From: SAT2750 sp964476375
Lineage (GTDB): Bacteria > Planctomycetota > Planctomycetia > Pirellulales > Pirellulaceae
NCBI GenBank assembly: GCA_964476375.1
Contig: CAYYZW010000053.1
Coordinates: forward strand, 1-64,000
Direction of reading: 5' to 3'
DNA length: 64,000 nt
Positions 15,474-24,331 of this stretch are shown here, piece after piece (the stretch's first letter is position 1; each line of letters begins with the position of its first letter). The position numbers and the translations under genes are program-made. The notes below the pieces were generated by a model that saw nothing but the letters and a program-made list of their open reading frames with translations, was not told the origin of the DNA and searched no databases.

Positions 15474-16421
15474 TTACTTGAGCGTGTTTGCTTTCTGCGG
15501 CTTGCCGTTGGTCGTGAGGATCTGGAAGTGGTGGAAGCCATGTTCCATTCCCGAGTACCGCCAGACCACCTTCTTCTCACGCGTCACCTCGAAAAGCTTG
15601 ACCCGGTTTCCGCTGCTGTGGTAGCTGGTGATCACCGTGTTGCCGTTGGGCAGCCGCTGGGCGCCGCAGGCATCATCGAAGAGATTCTCGCCGATGTCCT
15701 CGTTGGAGACGCTCCAGACAATTTTCCCGTCAGCGTCGACCTCGATGATCCGGTTGCCGTTGGTGCAGCCGATCAGTGTGTTGCCATCCTTGAGCCGGAT
15801 CGCGGTAAATGGCCAGTCACGCTTTTCACGACCCCGGTCGTCGGTGGGAAAGCTGCGAAGGACCTTGCCGCTGTCGGGGTCGTATTCCTTGACGGCAAAA
15901 TCCAGAAGGTGCGGCGCGATGTAGTTGCCGCTGGGCAGGACCCGCAACATCCGCGTCTGCATGTGGAAATTACTGGTCTGGCACTGCAGCGGAGTGCTTT
16001 TCAGGATATCTCCATTGCGGTCAATCACCAGCGCACGAGGTTCAGGCCCCAGTTCGGCCACCAGGAAACGCCCCCTGGAAAGGGCCTGCACCGTGCTGAT
16101 TTCCTTCTGCTGTCCCTTGTACTGGAAAATGATCTTCTTGGATTCCCGCTCGACTTCCACCACGCCCCCGCCTGGAAATCCCTCGGTCGGGTAAAGTGCC
16201 AGCAGCACGTTGCCACCGGGAAGCACCCAGCCATCACTGGCCGGCATTTCAAATTTCCACTCGACCGTGCCGTCCTCGGCCACGATCACGGCCTGGTTCG
16301 CCTTGCCCAGGCCCAGGAAGGAATGGGTAATCTCGGCCGATGCCGGGGTCGGAGTGAAACAGCCGAAGAGTGAAAGAACGATGGCAGGAAAAAGCGAAGA
16401 AAGAAAAGATCGGCCCAGCAT
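15474..16421 (-). CDS. Lipoprotein with beta-propeller-like repeats
   Basis: A 315-residue predicted lipoprotein. The signal ends in a lipobox (LFGC), and the mature part has repeated units of the type LPNGNTVI, VLPSGNYIA and RLKDGNTLIG, each followed by an EVDADGKIVWS-like strand. These repeats are typical of arylsulfotransferase-like or PQQ-like propellers that many planctomycetes encode. The ATG at 16421 is chosen because AAGGA lies 9 nt upstream and it places the hydrophobic segment at the N-terminus. It faces the preceding glycosidase-like gene tail to tail. No catalytic motif is visible. Confidence 0.75.
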   Translation of the reverse strand: MLGRSFLSSLFPAIVLSLFGCFTPTPASAEITHSFLGLGKANQAVIVAEDGTVEWKFEMPASDGWVLPGGNVLLALYPTEGFPGGGVVEVERESKKIIFQYKGQQKEISTVQALSRGRFLVAELGPEPRALVIDRNGDILKSTPLQCQTSNFHMQTRMLRVLPSGNYIAPHLLDFAVKEYDPDSGKVLRSFPTDDRGREKRDWPFTAIRLKDGNTLIGCTNGNRIIEVDADGKIVWSVSNEDIGENLFDDACGAQRLPNGNTVITSYHSSGNRVKLFEVTREKKVVWRYSGMEHGFHHFQILTTNGKPQKANTLK

Positions 16422-16602
16422 GGATGTGTTCCTTGAATGGAGAGAGGAGGACACGGTCGCACGGTCAGGTCACAGTCTAATGGCTGGCGCAGGCGGGAAC
16501 CATCTTTGCAGCTTGAATGCCAGGGACAATCTTCGTGTATGCTGGTTCCTGTAGATCACCCTCTGGTTCCTGACAGGGGAGGCCCCGACAGGCTGTTGTG
16601 CC

Positions 16603-17298
16603 ATGTCCAAACTAAATCTCGAGATCCTGGCTTACGAGGAGAGTCCGCTGGGGATGCTCTGCCTGCGGCGGCGTGAACTGCTCTCGGAGCCCGGTACGAT
16701 CGTGACCGAGGTGACACTGAACCATGAGTTTTTGATGAGCAGCCTCTACACCGATTCGGAAGAGGCCCTCTCGCGAATCGCACTGGAGATGCATGACGGG
16801 GGGGATCTGCAGGTCCTGGTCGGCGGACTCGGGCTGGGGTACACGGCGAGGGAAGCACTTCGTTCGAACCGGGTCAGCCGCCTGGAGGTCGTGGAACTGC
16901 TGCCACAGGTGATTGGCTGGCTCGAGTCCGGCCTGGTCCCGCTTTCTGCGGAACTCACCAGCGAGAAGCGGCTGGTGATCAGCCAGGACGATGTTTACCA
17001 GCGGCTTGCCGGGCCTCCTGGTGACCTGTTCGACCTGGTTCTAGTGGACGTCGATCACTCGCCGGATGAACGCCTGGCCGAGCCGAGCAGTTCTTTTTAC
17101 ACCCGCGAGGGCCTGCTGGCGGCCCGCCGGCACCTGGCCCCGGGTGGCGTCCTGGCAGTCTGGTCCTACGCCGAGAGTTCCCCGTTTGCCGAGGCGCTGG
17201 CCGACGTCTTCGAGGAGGTCCGTGTTGAACCGGTGAGCCATGATAACCGCCTGATTGACCAGAAGCGGACCGACTGGCTGTTCTTTGCCCGCGGCTAG
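16603..17298 (+). CDS. Spermidine synthase-like / class I methyltransferase-fold protein
   Basis: A 231-residue cytosolic protein with the Rossmann SAM-type core. VLVGGLGLGYTAREAL (about 70-85) is motif I, RLEVVELLPQVIGWL the acidic strand 2, and DLVLVDVDHSPDE motif IV. This pattern is shared by spermidine synthases and their relatives. The family is often annotated spermidine synthase in planctomycetes, but the N-terminal beta domain of true SpeE enzymes is short here, so polyamine synthesis is uncertain. It is a single gene between two minus-strand genes. Confidence 0.8.
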   Translation: MSKLNLEILAYEESPLGMLCLRRRELLSEPGTIVTEVTLNHEFLMSSLYTDSEEALSRIALEMHDGGDLQVLVGGLGLGYTAREALRSNRVSRLEVVELLPQVIGWLESGLVPLSAELTSEKRLVISQDDVYQRLAGPPGDLFDLVLVDVDHSPDERLAEPSSSFYTREGLLAARRHLAPGGVLAVWSYAESSPFAEALADVFEEVRVEPVSHDNRLIDQKRTDWLFFARG

Positions 17299-17327
17299 GA
17301 CATCGCGTTGGATACCAGCTGGGAGTT

Positions 17328-19745
17328 TCAGGCTTCCCTGCCGGGCAGGCGACGTTTTCGCTTGCGCTTCTTCCCCCTGGGGCGTGGTGGCTGGCGGCTC
17401 TTGAATCGAATCACCAGCCCCCAGGTGGCCAGGAACAAGAGGACCGACAGGGTCAGGAAATACCCCTGGTAAAAACTGGCGGGACGGTAATTCCAGGTGA
17501 TCTCGTGCCTGCCTGGTCCCAGTGCCAGCCCCCGAGTGAGGCCGTTGGTCACCAGCACCGGAAGCGGGCGTCCGTTGGAGGTGGCCGTCCAGCCCGGGTA
17601 ATGCAGGTCGCTGACAACGAGGATCGCCTGGCGAGGGAGTTCCACCTGCAGGACGATCGATCGGGCGCTGGTGGACTGGATTTCCAGCGTGGCATCGTCG
17701 ACGTCTGCGGGGGCTCCGTCCAGGAAGGGGCCCGGTTGTTCGTGCAGGAGAACTGACGAGTGGAGGTCAAAATCCTCGGAGTTCAGTTCATCCTTGATGG
17801 CCATCAGGGTCTGGGGAACGACGCGGTAGTCTTCCCGCACGGAGATCCTCTGTTGCCAGTCCGGGTTCTCGTAGATTCGGCACTCCCCCTGTTCAAATCG
17901 AAGCTGGTCGGCGAGCTCGGGGACCGCCTCGCCAAGGACCAGGAACCGGACATTAAAAACACCAAGTTCCCTGGGGGAGGTGTTGAGCATCGGGTTGATG
18001 GAATCGCCGAAGAACTGGTTGAAGACCTGTTGCCGTGAGGCGGTGTGGTAGTTTAGCGCATCCAGTTCAAACAGCGCTGCAACATTCGACGGCAGGTAGG
18101 TTAGATCGGGGGAAACGATACTGTCGGTGGCGGGCGGGACCGCCGCCACACGCCATGTTCCCGGCTGTTGCTGCAGCCAGGCAATCGGTTCTGGAGTTTC
18201 CCGGTAGTACCCGGGTGGACCGAAGGGAAGGATCTGGTTGGAGATGAACAGGTCCGCTGCCAGCAGTAGCAGCAGGCAGCTGGCGACCACCGGGCGGCGA
18301 ACCTGCCTTGCCAGCAGTAGCAGGAGGGCCAGGCAGCCGCAGCACCAGCCGGCCGCCAGCAGGGACCAGCGACCGAAAGCCGCCAGCTGGTCGGGAGTGC
18401 CCCAGTTATCTCCTTGCATGCCGAGATGGAGCAACTGCCGGTAAAACCCGTGCAGGCTGCCGTCCGGCGATGCCGTGATCGCTGCGACACCGAGAACCAG
18501 CAGTACGACTGCCAGGACCCCGTAGATCCTGGCAGTGGGTGAACGCCAGAGACTCCTTGCCGACCAGTGGCCCAGGAGCTGGTCGGCACCCAGGCCGACC
18601 AGGGTGGAACCGACCAGGGCCAGGATCAACAGGAACCGTGACGGGTTGTGGATTTGCTGGAATCCAGGCAGGTGCACCAGCAGCAGGTAGATGCCACCGA
18701 ACCGGCCCAGGGCAAGCAGGATGGAGATGACCAGGGCAACCAGCAAGAACGGCCGGAAACGGCTTTCTGCCCGGCAGCCCCAGGCCAACAGTCCGAGTGC
18801 GAGAATGCCAAAATAGGTCCGCATTTCGCACAGGTAGTAGGAGACATCAGTACTTGTTCCCATCAGGTTGGGGACAAGCAGCTGGAGAAAATACTGCGGG
18901 GGGAGTGACCCGACCAGTTGCTGCTCGGCCCCCAGGCCCTGCCACCGGGGACTGCTGGAAATGAACTCGATACAGTACAGCACCTGGGGTGCCGCCAGCC
19001 CCAGTCCCACCAACAGGACCAGGCCGGTCGCCTTGACAGCAAAGACAGCTCCCTTGCGACCCCTGCGAAAGCGAAACTCATGAAGCATGGCAAGCAGCAG
19101 GACCAGGAGCGTGAAAAAACTGACCTGAGGATGGGCCCCCGATGTCTGCAGGGCCAGCAGGACGCCGGCGATGAGGACCGGGCGGTAGCGTCGCGTTTCA
19201 AGTGCCCGCAGCTGGAGGCCGAGGATCCAGGGGAGCCAGGCGACGGTTGTCATCAGGGCCGCGATATAGGTGATTCCAACGAAGGTCCCTCCCAGGACAA
19301 AGGTGAGTGCGGCGACCGTCTGACCAAGGAGCCTGGCACCCACGACCGAGGCCAGGTACATCATGCCGGCCAGTGCGAGCAGGTAGTGGATCAGCAGGTA
19401 GCTGGTGTAGGCTGCCGAGGTGTCGCCAACCAGGTTGAAGACCAGGCTGGGTGGGTAGACGCCACTGAGCTCGTTTTCCGCATGCGTGGGAAGTCCCAGC
19501 AGCGCATGGGAATTCCACAGGGGAATCTCCCCGGCAGCCCGCAGGCGTGCATTTTCGACATGGAGTGGAACATAGATCGCGGCGCTGTCGAAGTTATTGA
19601 TGCTCTTGCCGGAAAACGTGGCCTGGTGAAAGAAGACCAGGGTCAAGCAGGCCAGCAGGATGTAGGCAATCACGGTGGCCCGCCACGACGTCGCCTCCGG
19701 GTCGCCAGCGACGGTCTGGGGGCTATCGGTTGGCTGGCCTGGCAT
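17328..19745 (-). CDS. YfhO-family large membrane protein
   Basis: About 805 residues with a dozen or more hydrophobic segments, a GT-C-like multipass layout and a C-terminal extracytoplasmic beta domain. LHYPGWTATSNGRPLPVL and the following NGLTRGLALGPGRHEI strand are the hallmark of YfhO proteins, which are implicated in glycosylation of teichoic acids or surface sugars in Bacillus. A single membrane helix and a basic Arg/Lys tail (GKKRKRKRRLPGRE) close the chain. The start is uncertain: ATG 19745 puts a short polar stretch before the first helix, and ATG 19814 would add 23 residues. Neither has a clear ribosome site. Confidence 0.85.
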   Translation of the reverse strand: MPGQPTDSPQTVAGDPEATSWRATVIAYILLACLTLVFFHQATFSGKSINNFDSAAIYVPLHVENARLRAAGEIPLWNSHALLGLPTHAENELSGVYPPSLVFNLVGDTSAAYTSYLLIHYLLALAGMMYLASVVGARLLGQTVAALTFVLGGTFVGITYIAALMTTVAWLPWILGLQLRALETRRYRPVLIAGVLLALQTSGAHPQVSFFTLLVLLLAMLHEFRFRRGRKGAVFAVKATGLVLLVGLGLAAPQVLYCIEFISSSPRWQGLGAEQQLVGSLPPQYFLQLLVPNLMGTSTDVSYYLCEMRTYFGILALGLLAWGCRAESRFRPFLLVALVISILLALGRFGGIYLLLVHLPGFQQIHNPSRFLLILALVGSTLVGLGADQLLGHWSARSLWRSPTARIYGVLAVVLLVLGVAAITASPDGSLHGFYRQLLHLGMQGDNWGTPDQLAAFGRWSLLAAGWCCGCLALLLLLARQVRRPVVASCLLLLLAADLFISNQILPFGPPGYYRETPEPIAWLQQQPGTWRVAAVPPATDSIVSPDLTYLPSNVAALFELDALNYHTASRQQVFNQFFGDSINPMLNTSPRELGVFNVRFLVLGEAVPELADQLRFEQGECRIYENPDWQQRISVREDYRVVPQTLMAIKDELNSEDFDLHSSVLLHEQPGPFLDGAPADVDDATLEIQSTSARSIVLQVELPRQAILVVSDLHYPGWTATSNGRPLPVLVTNGLTRGLALGPGRHEITWNYRPASFYQGYFLTLSVLLFLATWGLVIRFKSRQPPRPRGKKRKRKRRLPGREA

Positions 19746-19941
19746 GAATACAGCACTCAACGTGAAAGGGGCCCCGGTTCTTTGAGATCGGGAGCCGTTG
19801 ACTCCCAATCCCATCCTATGCTTTTTCGTCTTTTCCCCCTATCCAATTTCTTATGACGAGGCTGGAGTTTTGACTGCCGGCATCGGATCAGGGATACTCT
19901 GAGTCGATCTCGTTGTCTCTTTTTGTGAAGGATGGTTGATC

Positions 19942-20757
19942 ATGGTGCGAATCATCACTCTCCTCTTGTGTGCCCTGCTGGTGGAATCGGCCGCGGCCCA
20001 TGATTACTGGCTGGCCCCCAAGAATTACCGACCCTCTGCCGGAAAGCCAGTACCGGTTCGGCTGCTTGTGGGGGACGAGTTTGATGCGGAAATCGAGCGG
20101 ACCCTGAAAAAGTCAAAGACGGTGGGATTCCAGCTGCATCATGCCCGGGGTGAGTCAGTGGACCTTCTGGCGTCGGAGGAAGATGGGCAGAAACCACTTG
20201 TGGAACTGAAACTTCAGCAGCCAGGTGCCTACCTGCTGTCACTCCAGCGCGACTGGTCGATGATCGAGATGGAAGCCGAGAAGTTTCACCATTACCTTGA
20301 GCACGAGGGACTGACCCAGGTAATCCAGCTCCGCAAGGAGTCCGGTGAAGCCAACAAGCCGGCCAGTGAACGGTACAGGCGTTACCTCAAGTCACTGCTG
20401 CTGGCGGACGGGGTTGGCGGGGATACCTGGAAAAAACAGCTGGGACACAGGCTGGAGATTCTCCCGCTGGCCGATCCATCCACCGTCAAGCCGGGGACGG
20501 CACTTCCGGTGCAGGTGCTCTTCGAGTCCAAGCCACTGGCCGATGTGCAGGTCGCGGCGATGGGGCGGCGGGGCAGGAAGAAGGTCACCATCCATCGAGC
20601 CCGTACCGATGCGGAGGGACAGGTGGAGTTGCCAATCGACCATGCTGGTGAGTGGATCGTGCGGCTGGTCTATCTCCGCCGCTGCGAGGAGCCGGAAGAG
20701 GCCGACTGGGAGAGCTTCTGGTCGGCAATGACATTTGGCGTGTCAGGTGGCAAGTAA
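19942..20757 (+). CDS. DUF4198-family exported protein
   Basis: A 271-residue exported protein. A signal peptide ends at AAA, followed by HDYWLAPKNYRP, the N-terminal His-containing signature of DUF4198. The family is linked to periplasmic metal-uptake components (nickel or cobalt) in some bacteria. The rest is beta-rich, with TDAEGQVELPIDHAGEW as the Ig-like C-terminal strand pair. The ATG at 19942 is chosen over TTG 19936 because AAGGA lies 9 nt before it. It lies upstream of the amidase with only 26 bp between them, a likely operon. Confidence 0.8.
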   Translation: MVRIITLLLCALLVESAAAHDYWLAPKNYRPSAGKPVPVRLLVGDEFDAEIERTLKKSKTVGFQLHHARGESVDLLASEEDGQKPLVELKLQQPGAYLLSLQRDWSMIEMEAEKFHHYLEHEGLTQVIQLRKESGEANKPASERYRRYLKSLLLADGVGGDTWKKQLGHRLEILPLADPSTVKPGTALPVQVLFESKPLADVQVAAMGRRGRKKVTIHRARTDAEGQVELPIDHAGEWIVRLVYLRRCEEPEEADWESFWSAMTFGVSGGK

Positions 20758-20783
20758 GCGGCTGCCGGATAAGGAGACATGTT

Positions 20784-22187
20784 GTGCACGAGCAGCTCTG
20801 TTTCCTCTCCGCGACGCAGATGGCCCAGGCGGTGAGGGAGAAATCGGTCTCGGCCGTTGAAGTGACCGACGCGGTCCTGGACCGCATCGAACTGGTGAAT
20901 CCACAGCTGAATGCCTACTGTACGCTGATGGCGGACTCGGCCCGTGAGGCAGCCCGTGAGGCGGATGACCAGCTCTCACGTGGCGAGCAGCCTGGCCCGC
21001 TTCATGGCGTACCGCTTTCCATCAAGGACAATCTCTACGTCAGGGATTCTCGTACAACGTTCGGCTCCAGGCTGCAGGAGCATGACGTGACCGGTGAGGA
21101 TGCTCCTCTCATAGAGAGACTCAGGGATGCCGGAGCGATTATTCTCGGCCGGACGAATTCGCCGGAGTTTGGCTGGAAGGGGGTGACCGATAATCTTGTT
21201 TTTGGCATGACTCGAAATCCGTGGAACCTGGACCTTACCCCCGGGGGCTCCAGCGGGGGAGGGTCGGCAGCGGTAGCGGCCGGACTGGGCCCGATCGGAA
21301 TCGGTACCGACGGGGGTGGCTCGCTCCGTATTCCAGCCTCTTTTTGTGGACTGGTCGGTCTGAAGGCATCCTACGGACGGATTCCCACTTGGCCGGGTGT
21401 CTCGGTGGGATCGCTTCGGCATGTGGGGGGCATGACGCGTACGGTTGAGGACTCGGCGCTGCTGCTGAACGTGCTGGCCGGGCCGGACGATCGTGATCCG
21501 GATTCGCTTCCGGCTGAGGATGTGGATTACGTTGCCGAGATCGGCCGTGGTATCGAGGGGATGCGGCTGGCCTACAGCCCGGAGATGGGTTTTGCCACGG
21601 TGGACCCCGAGGTCGCCAGGCTCTGCGAGCAGGCTGCGATGCGGCTGGCCGAGGCGGGTGCCGTGGTCGAGCAGGTCGAGCTCGACTGGAAGGACCCTTA
21701 TGAAGCCTGGAAGGTGTTTTTCTACGGTGGCAGTGCCGCCCGGCTGGGGAGGGTCCTGCAGGCGCAGGGTCACCTGCTGGACCCGGGCCTGCGCGTGTGC
21801 GTGGAGGAGGCGGTCAAGCTCACCGGTCTTGATTACAGCGATGCGCTGACAGGGAGAAATGAATTCTGGCACGAGGTCCGTAAGGTTTATGACACATTTG
21901 ATGTTGTGCTGACTCCCACGCTTCCGGTACTTCCCTTCCCGGTTGGCCAGGACAACGCCGATCCCTTTCCCGGGCAGCCACAGGGGGAGTTGCAGTGGAC
22001 GCAGTTCACCTATCCAATCAACCTGACTGGCCAGCCGGCGGTCAGCGTTCCGGCGGGCTGGAGCGAGGAGAACCTGCCGGTGGGACTGCAGGTCATTGGA
22101 CGCCGGTTTGATGATCGCTCGGTCCTCCGCGTGGCCCGGGCGCTGGAGCAGGTCCAGCCCTGGCACGATCGCTGGCCCGGCTTGTAA
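20784..22187 (+). CDS. Amidase signature family protein (GatA-like)
   Basis: A 467-residue amidase of the Ser-cisSer-Lys type. The catalytic Lys is in PLSIKDNLYV. The signature TPGGSSGGGSAAVAAGLGPI and GTDGGGSLRIPASFCG carries the two serines. The family includes GatA, the glutaminase-like subunit of tRNA amidotransferase, and many general amidases. With no gatB or gatC nearby it is more likely a stand-alone amidase. The start is a GTG at 20784 with AAGGAG 7 nt upstream; the nearby ATG (20779) is out of frame. It is cytosolic by sequence. Confidence 0.88.
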   Translation: MHEQLCFLSATQMAQAVREKSVSAVEVTDAVLDRIELVNPQLNAYCTLMADSAREAAREADDQLSRGEQPGPLHGVPLSIKDNLYVRDSRTTFGSRLQEHDVTGEDAPLIERLRDAGAIILGRTNSPEFGWKGVTDNLVFGMTRNPWNLDLTPGGSSGGGSAAVAAGLGPIGIGTDGGGSLRIPASFCGLVGLKASYGRIPTWPGVSVGSLRHVGGMTRTVEDSALLLNVLAGPDDRDPDSLPAEDVDYVAEIGRGIEGMRLAYSPEMGFATVDPEVARLCEQAAMRLAEAGAVVEQVELDWKDPYEAWKVFFYGGSAARLGRVLQAQGHLLDPGLRVCVEEAVKLTGLDYSDALTGRNEFWHEVRKVYDTFDVVLTPTLPVLPFPVGQDNADPFPGQPQGELQWTQFTYPINLTGQPAVSVPAGWSEENLPVGLQVIGRRFDDRSVLRVARALEQVQPWHDRWPGL

Positions 22188-22233
22188 ATTGTGAATCTGG
22201 TACAGGAGTTTCTCTCATCCGGGGATAAAAGAC

Positions 22234-23313
22234 ATGAAATACTCAGCACTCTTCCTGGTTCTCCTTGTGGCAGGTCCCATCACGATCACGGATGCTGTGG
22301 CCCAGGAGAAACAGGGCCGGGTTGCCGGGATTGTTCACAGGAGTGGACCACCGGTTTCACATATCCTGTTCGGTTCCTGTGTGAAGCAGGACCGGCCGAT
22401 GCCGATCTTCAAGACTATTCTCCAGGAAGACCCGGAGCTGTTTATCTTCCTGGGTGACAACATCTATGGGGACACGACCGATATGGACGTGATGCGGGCC
22501 AAGTACGGCACGCTCCGGGCCAACGCGGGATTCGCCCGCCTGCTGGAGAGCTGCCCGGTGCTGGCGACCTGGGATGATCATGATTACGGGGCGAATGATG
22601 CGGGAGCGGATTACGCGAAGAGAGTGGAGTCGCAGCAGATCTTTCTGGATTTCTGGGGTGACGCAGCCGGTTCCCCCCGCCGCTCACGGGCCGGTGTCTA
22701 CGACGCCCACGTTTACGGTCCCCGGGGCAAAAGGCTGCAGGTGATCCTGCTCGACACCCGCTACTTTCGCGGCCCGCTTGTGAAAGGTGAACGACGGGTG
22801 GGCGGGCCGTACTATCCCAGTGATGACAGGAGTATTCCCATGCTGGGCGAGGCCCAGTGGACGTGGCTTGAAGAACAACTTCGCCGGCCGGCGGACGTAC
22901 GGATTATCGCCTCCAGTATCCAGTGCATTTCGGAGGCGGCCGGCCAGGAGACCTGGTCGAACCTGCCGCATGAGCGGCAGCGGCTGTTTGACCTGGTTGC
23001 CAGTACGAGGGCCGAAGGCGTGTTGGTGATTAGCGGGGACCGCCACTGGTCGGAACTCTCGATGACAACCGAAAAGACGCCCTACCCGATTTACGATCTT
23101 ACCTCCAGCAGCTTTAACCAGCTCCATTCCCGTGGGACTCCCACGGAGAACAGGTACCGGGCCGATCCGACCACGTATCACAAGGAGAACTTCGGCGCCA
23201 TCCAGATTGACTGGAAACGACGGGACCCCCAGGTGACACTTGGCGTGCAGGATGTCGATGGAAAGGTCATAATTAAAAAGACCGTTCAACTCGACGAACT
23301 GAGGGCGGATTGA
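22234..23313 (+). CDS. PhoD-like alkaline phosphatase family protein
   Basis: A 359-residue exported metallophosphatase. A signal peptide ends near DAVAQ. HILFGSCVKQ follows, then FIFLGDNIYGDT with the metal ligands, TWDDHDYGAND (the second metal block) and VLVISGDRHWSEL near the C-terminus. This order is that of the PhoD/alkaline phosphatase D group, phosphodiesterase or monoesterase enzymes that release phosphate outside the cytoplasm. It is shorter than B. subtilis PhoD, like many planctomycete members. A GGGGA site precedes ATG 22234. The ThuA-like gene follows 56 bp downstream. Confidence 0.9.
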   Translation: MKYSALFLVLLVAGPITITDAVAQEKQGRVAGIVHRSGPPVSHILFGSCVKQDRPMPIFKTILQEDPELFIFLGDNIYGDTTDMDVMRAKYGTLRANAGFARLLESCPVLATWDDHDYGANDAGADYAKRVESQQIFLDFWGDAAGSPRRSRAGVYDAHVYGPRGKRLQVILLDTRYFRGPLVKGERRVGGPYYPSDDRSIPMLGEAQWTWLEEQLRRPADVRIIASSIQCISEAAGQETWSNLPHERQRLFDLVASTRAEGVLVISGDRHWSELSMTTEKTPYPIYDLTSSSFNQLHSRGTPTENRYRADPTTYHKENFGAIQIDWKRRDPQVTLGVQDVDGKVIIKKTVQLDELRAD

Positions 23314-23369
23314 ATTCCCCAGGGTCCTCACGGGGCAGTACGAGAACGACAACATCACGGAGCTTGTCC

Positions 23370-24281
23370 ATGACACAGCCAAACAGAATTCGAACACGTG
23401 TTTCTGGAGTCCCTGTTGCTCTCATGCTGGGTCTCGTTCTGTCGTTTGCCGGTTCAGGGAGTGCGGCGGAAAAAGCAAAGGTCGTCTTTATTTCCGGGTC
23501 GCCCAGCCACGGCCAGATGCATCACGAGCATCGCGCGGGGAACATGATCCTTGCCCAGGCACTGAACAGGTCAGGCCTGGATGTGGAGGCGGTCCTGGTG
23601 CCGCACTACGGGTACCCACGTGACAAGTCGATTCTCCAGGATGCAGCCACGGTGGTGATTTTCTGTACCGGCCACAGTGGCCATGTGGTCAAGCCACACC
23701 TGGACGAGTTTGACGCCCTGATGAAGAAGGGAGCCGGTGTGGTCATGATCCACTGGGCGACCGAGGCCGAGAAGGGCAAGCCGGGAAAGAAGTTTCTCGA
23801 GTGGATGGGGGGCTTCTGTGACCTGGACTGGTCGGTGAACCCGCACTGGACGCCAAAGTTCAAGGACTTTCCCGATCACCCGATTGCCAACGGTGTGGAG
23901 CCGTTTAGCATCAACGATGAATGGTATTACCACATGCGGTTTGTCGAGAAGATGAAGGGGGTCACACCGATCCTCTCGGATCTGCCGCCGCTGGAGACAC
24001 TGCGGCGGGCGGACGGGGCGCGGAGTGGCAATCCAACAGTCCGCAAGGCAGTCACCTCCGGCGAAAAACAGCATGTTGCCTGGGCTTACCAGCGTCCTGG
24101 TGGAGGACGGGGCTTTGGCTTTACCGGCGCGCACAATCATGTCAGCTGGCAGGATAATAATTTTCGCAAGGTCGTGCTCAATGCCATCCTCTGGACAGCG
24201 CACGTGAAGGTACCGGAAAAAGGCTGCCCGTCACCAAGCCCCAGCGATGCCGAGATCCGCGAGAACATTGACGGCAGGTAA
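23370..24281 (+). CDS. ThuA-domain exported protein
   Basis: A 303-residue protein with a signal peptide (cut near SGSAAE) and a ThuA-like, class I glutamine amidotransferase-related fold: KVVFISGSPSHGQMHHEH at the start, then ATVVIFCTGHSGH and GVVMIHWATE. The family is named for the trehalose-utilisation protein ThuA, but exported planctomycete members have no proven role and probably act on sugars. ATG 23370 has GGAG 9 nt upstream; a longer frame from 23310 begins inside the preceding gene and would hide the signal peptide. It is followed 50 bp later by a sulfatase, suggesting shared glycan processing. Confidence 0.88.
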   Translation: MTQPNRIRTRVSGVPVALMLGLVLSFAGSGSAAEKAKVVFISGSPSHGQMHHEHRAGNMILAQALNRSGLDVEAVLVPHYGYPRDKSILQDAATVVIFCTGHSGHVVKPHLDEFDALMKKGAGVVMIHWATEAEKGKPGKKFLEWMGGFCDLDWSVNPHWTPKFKDFPDHPIANGVEPFSINDEWYYHMRFVEKMKGVTPILSDLPPLETLRRADGARSGNPTVRKAVTSGEKQHVAWAYQRPGGGRGFGFTGAHNHVSWQDNNFRKVVLNAILWTAHVKVPEKGCPSPSPSDAEIRENIDGR

Positions 24282-24331
24282 GCACCTGGCCGCTGTGTGG
24301 ACTTTGTCCTCCTCTTTTCTAGGAACAGTTT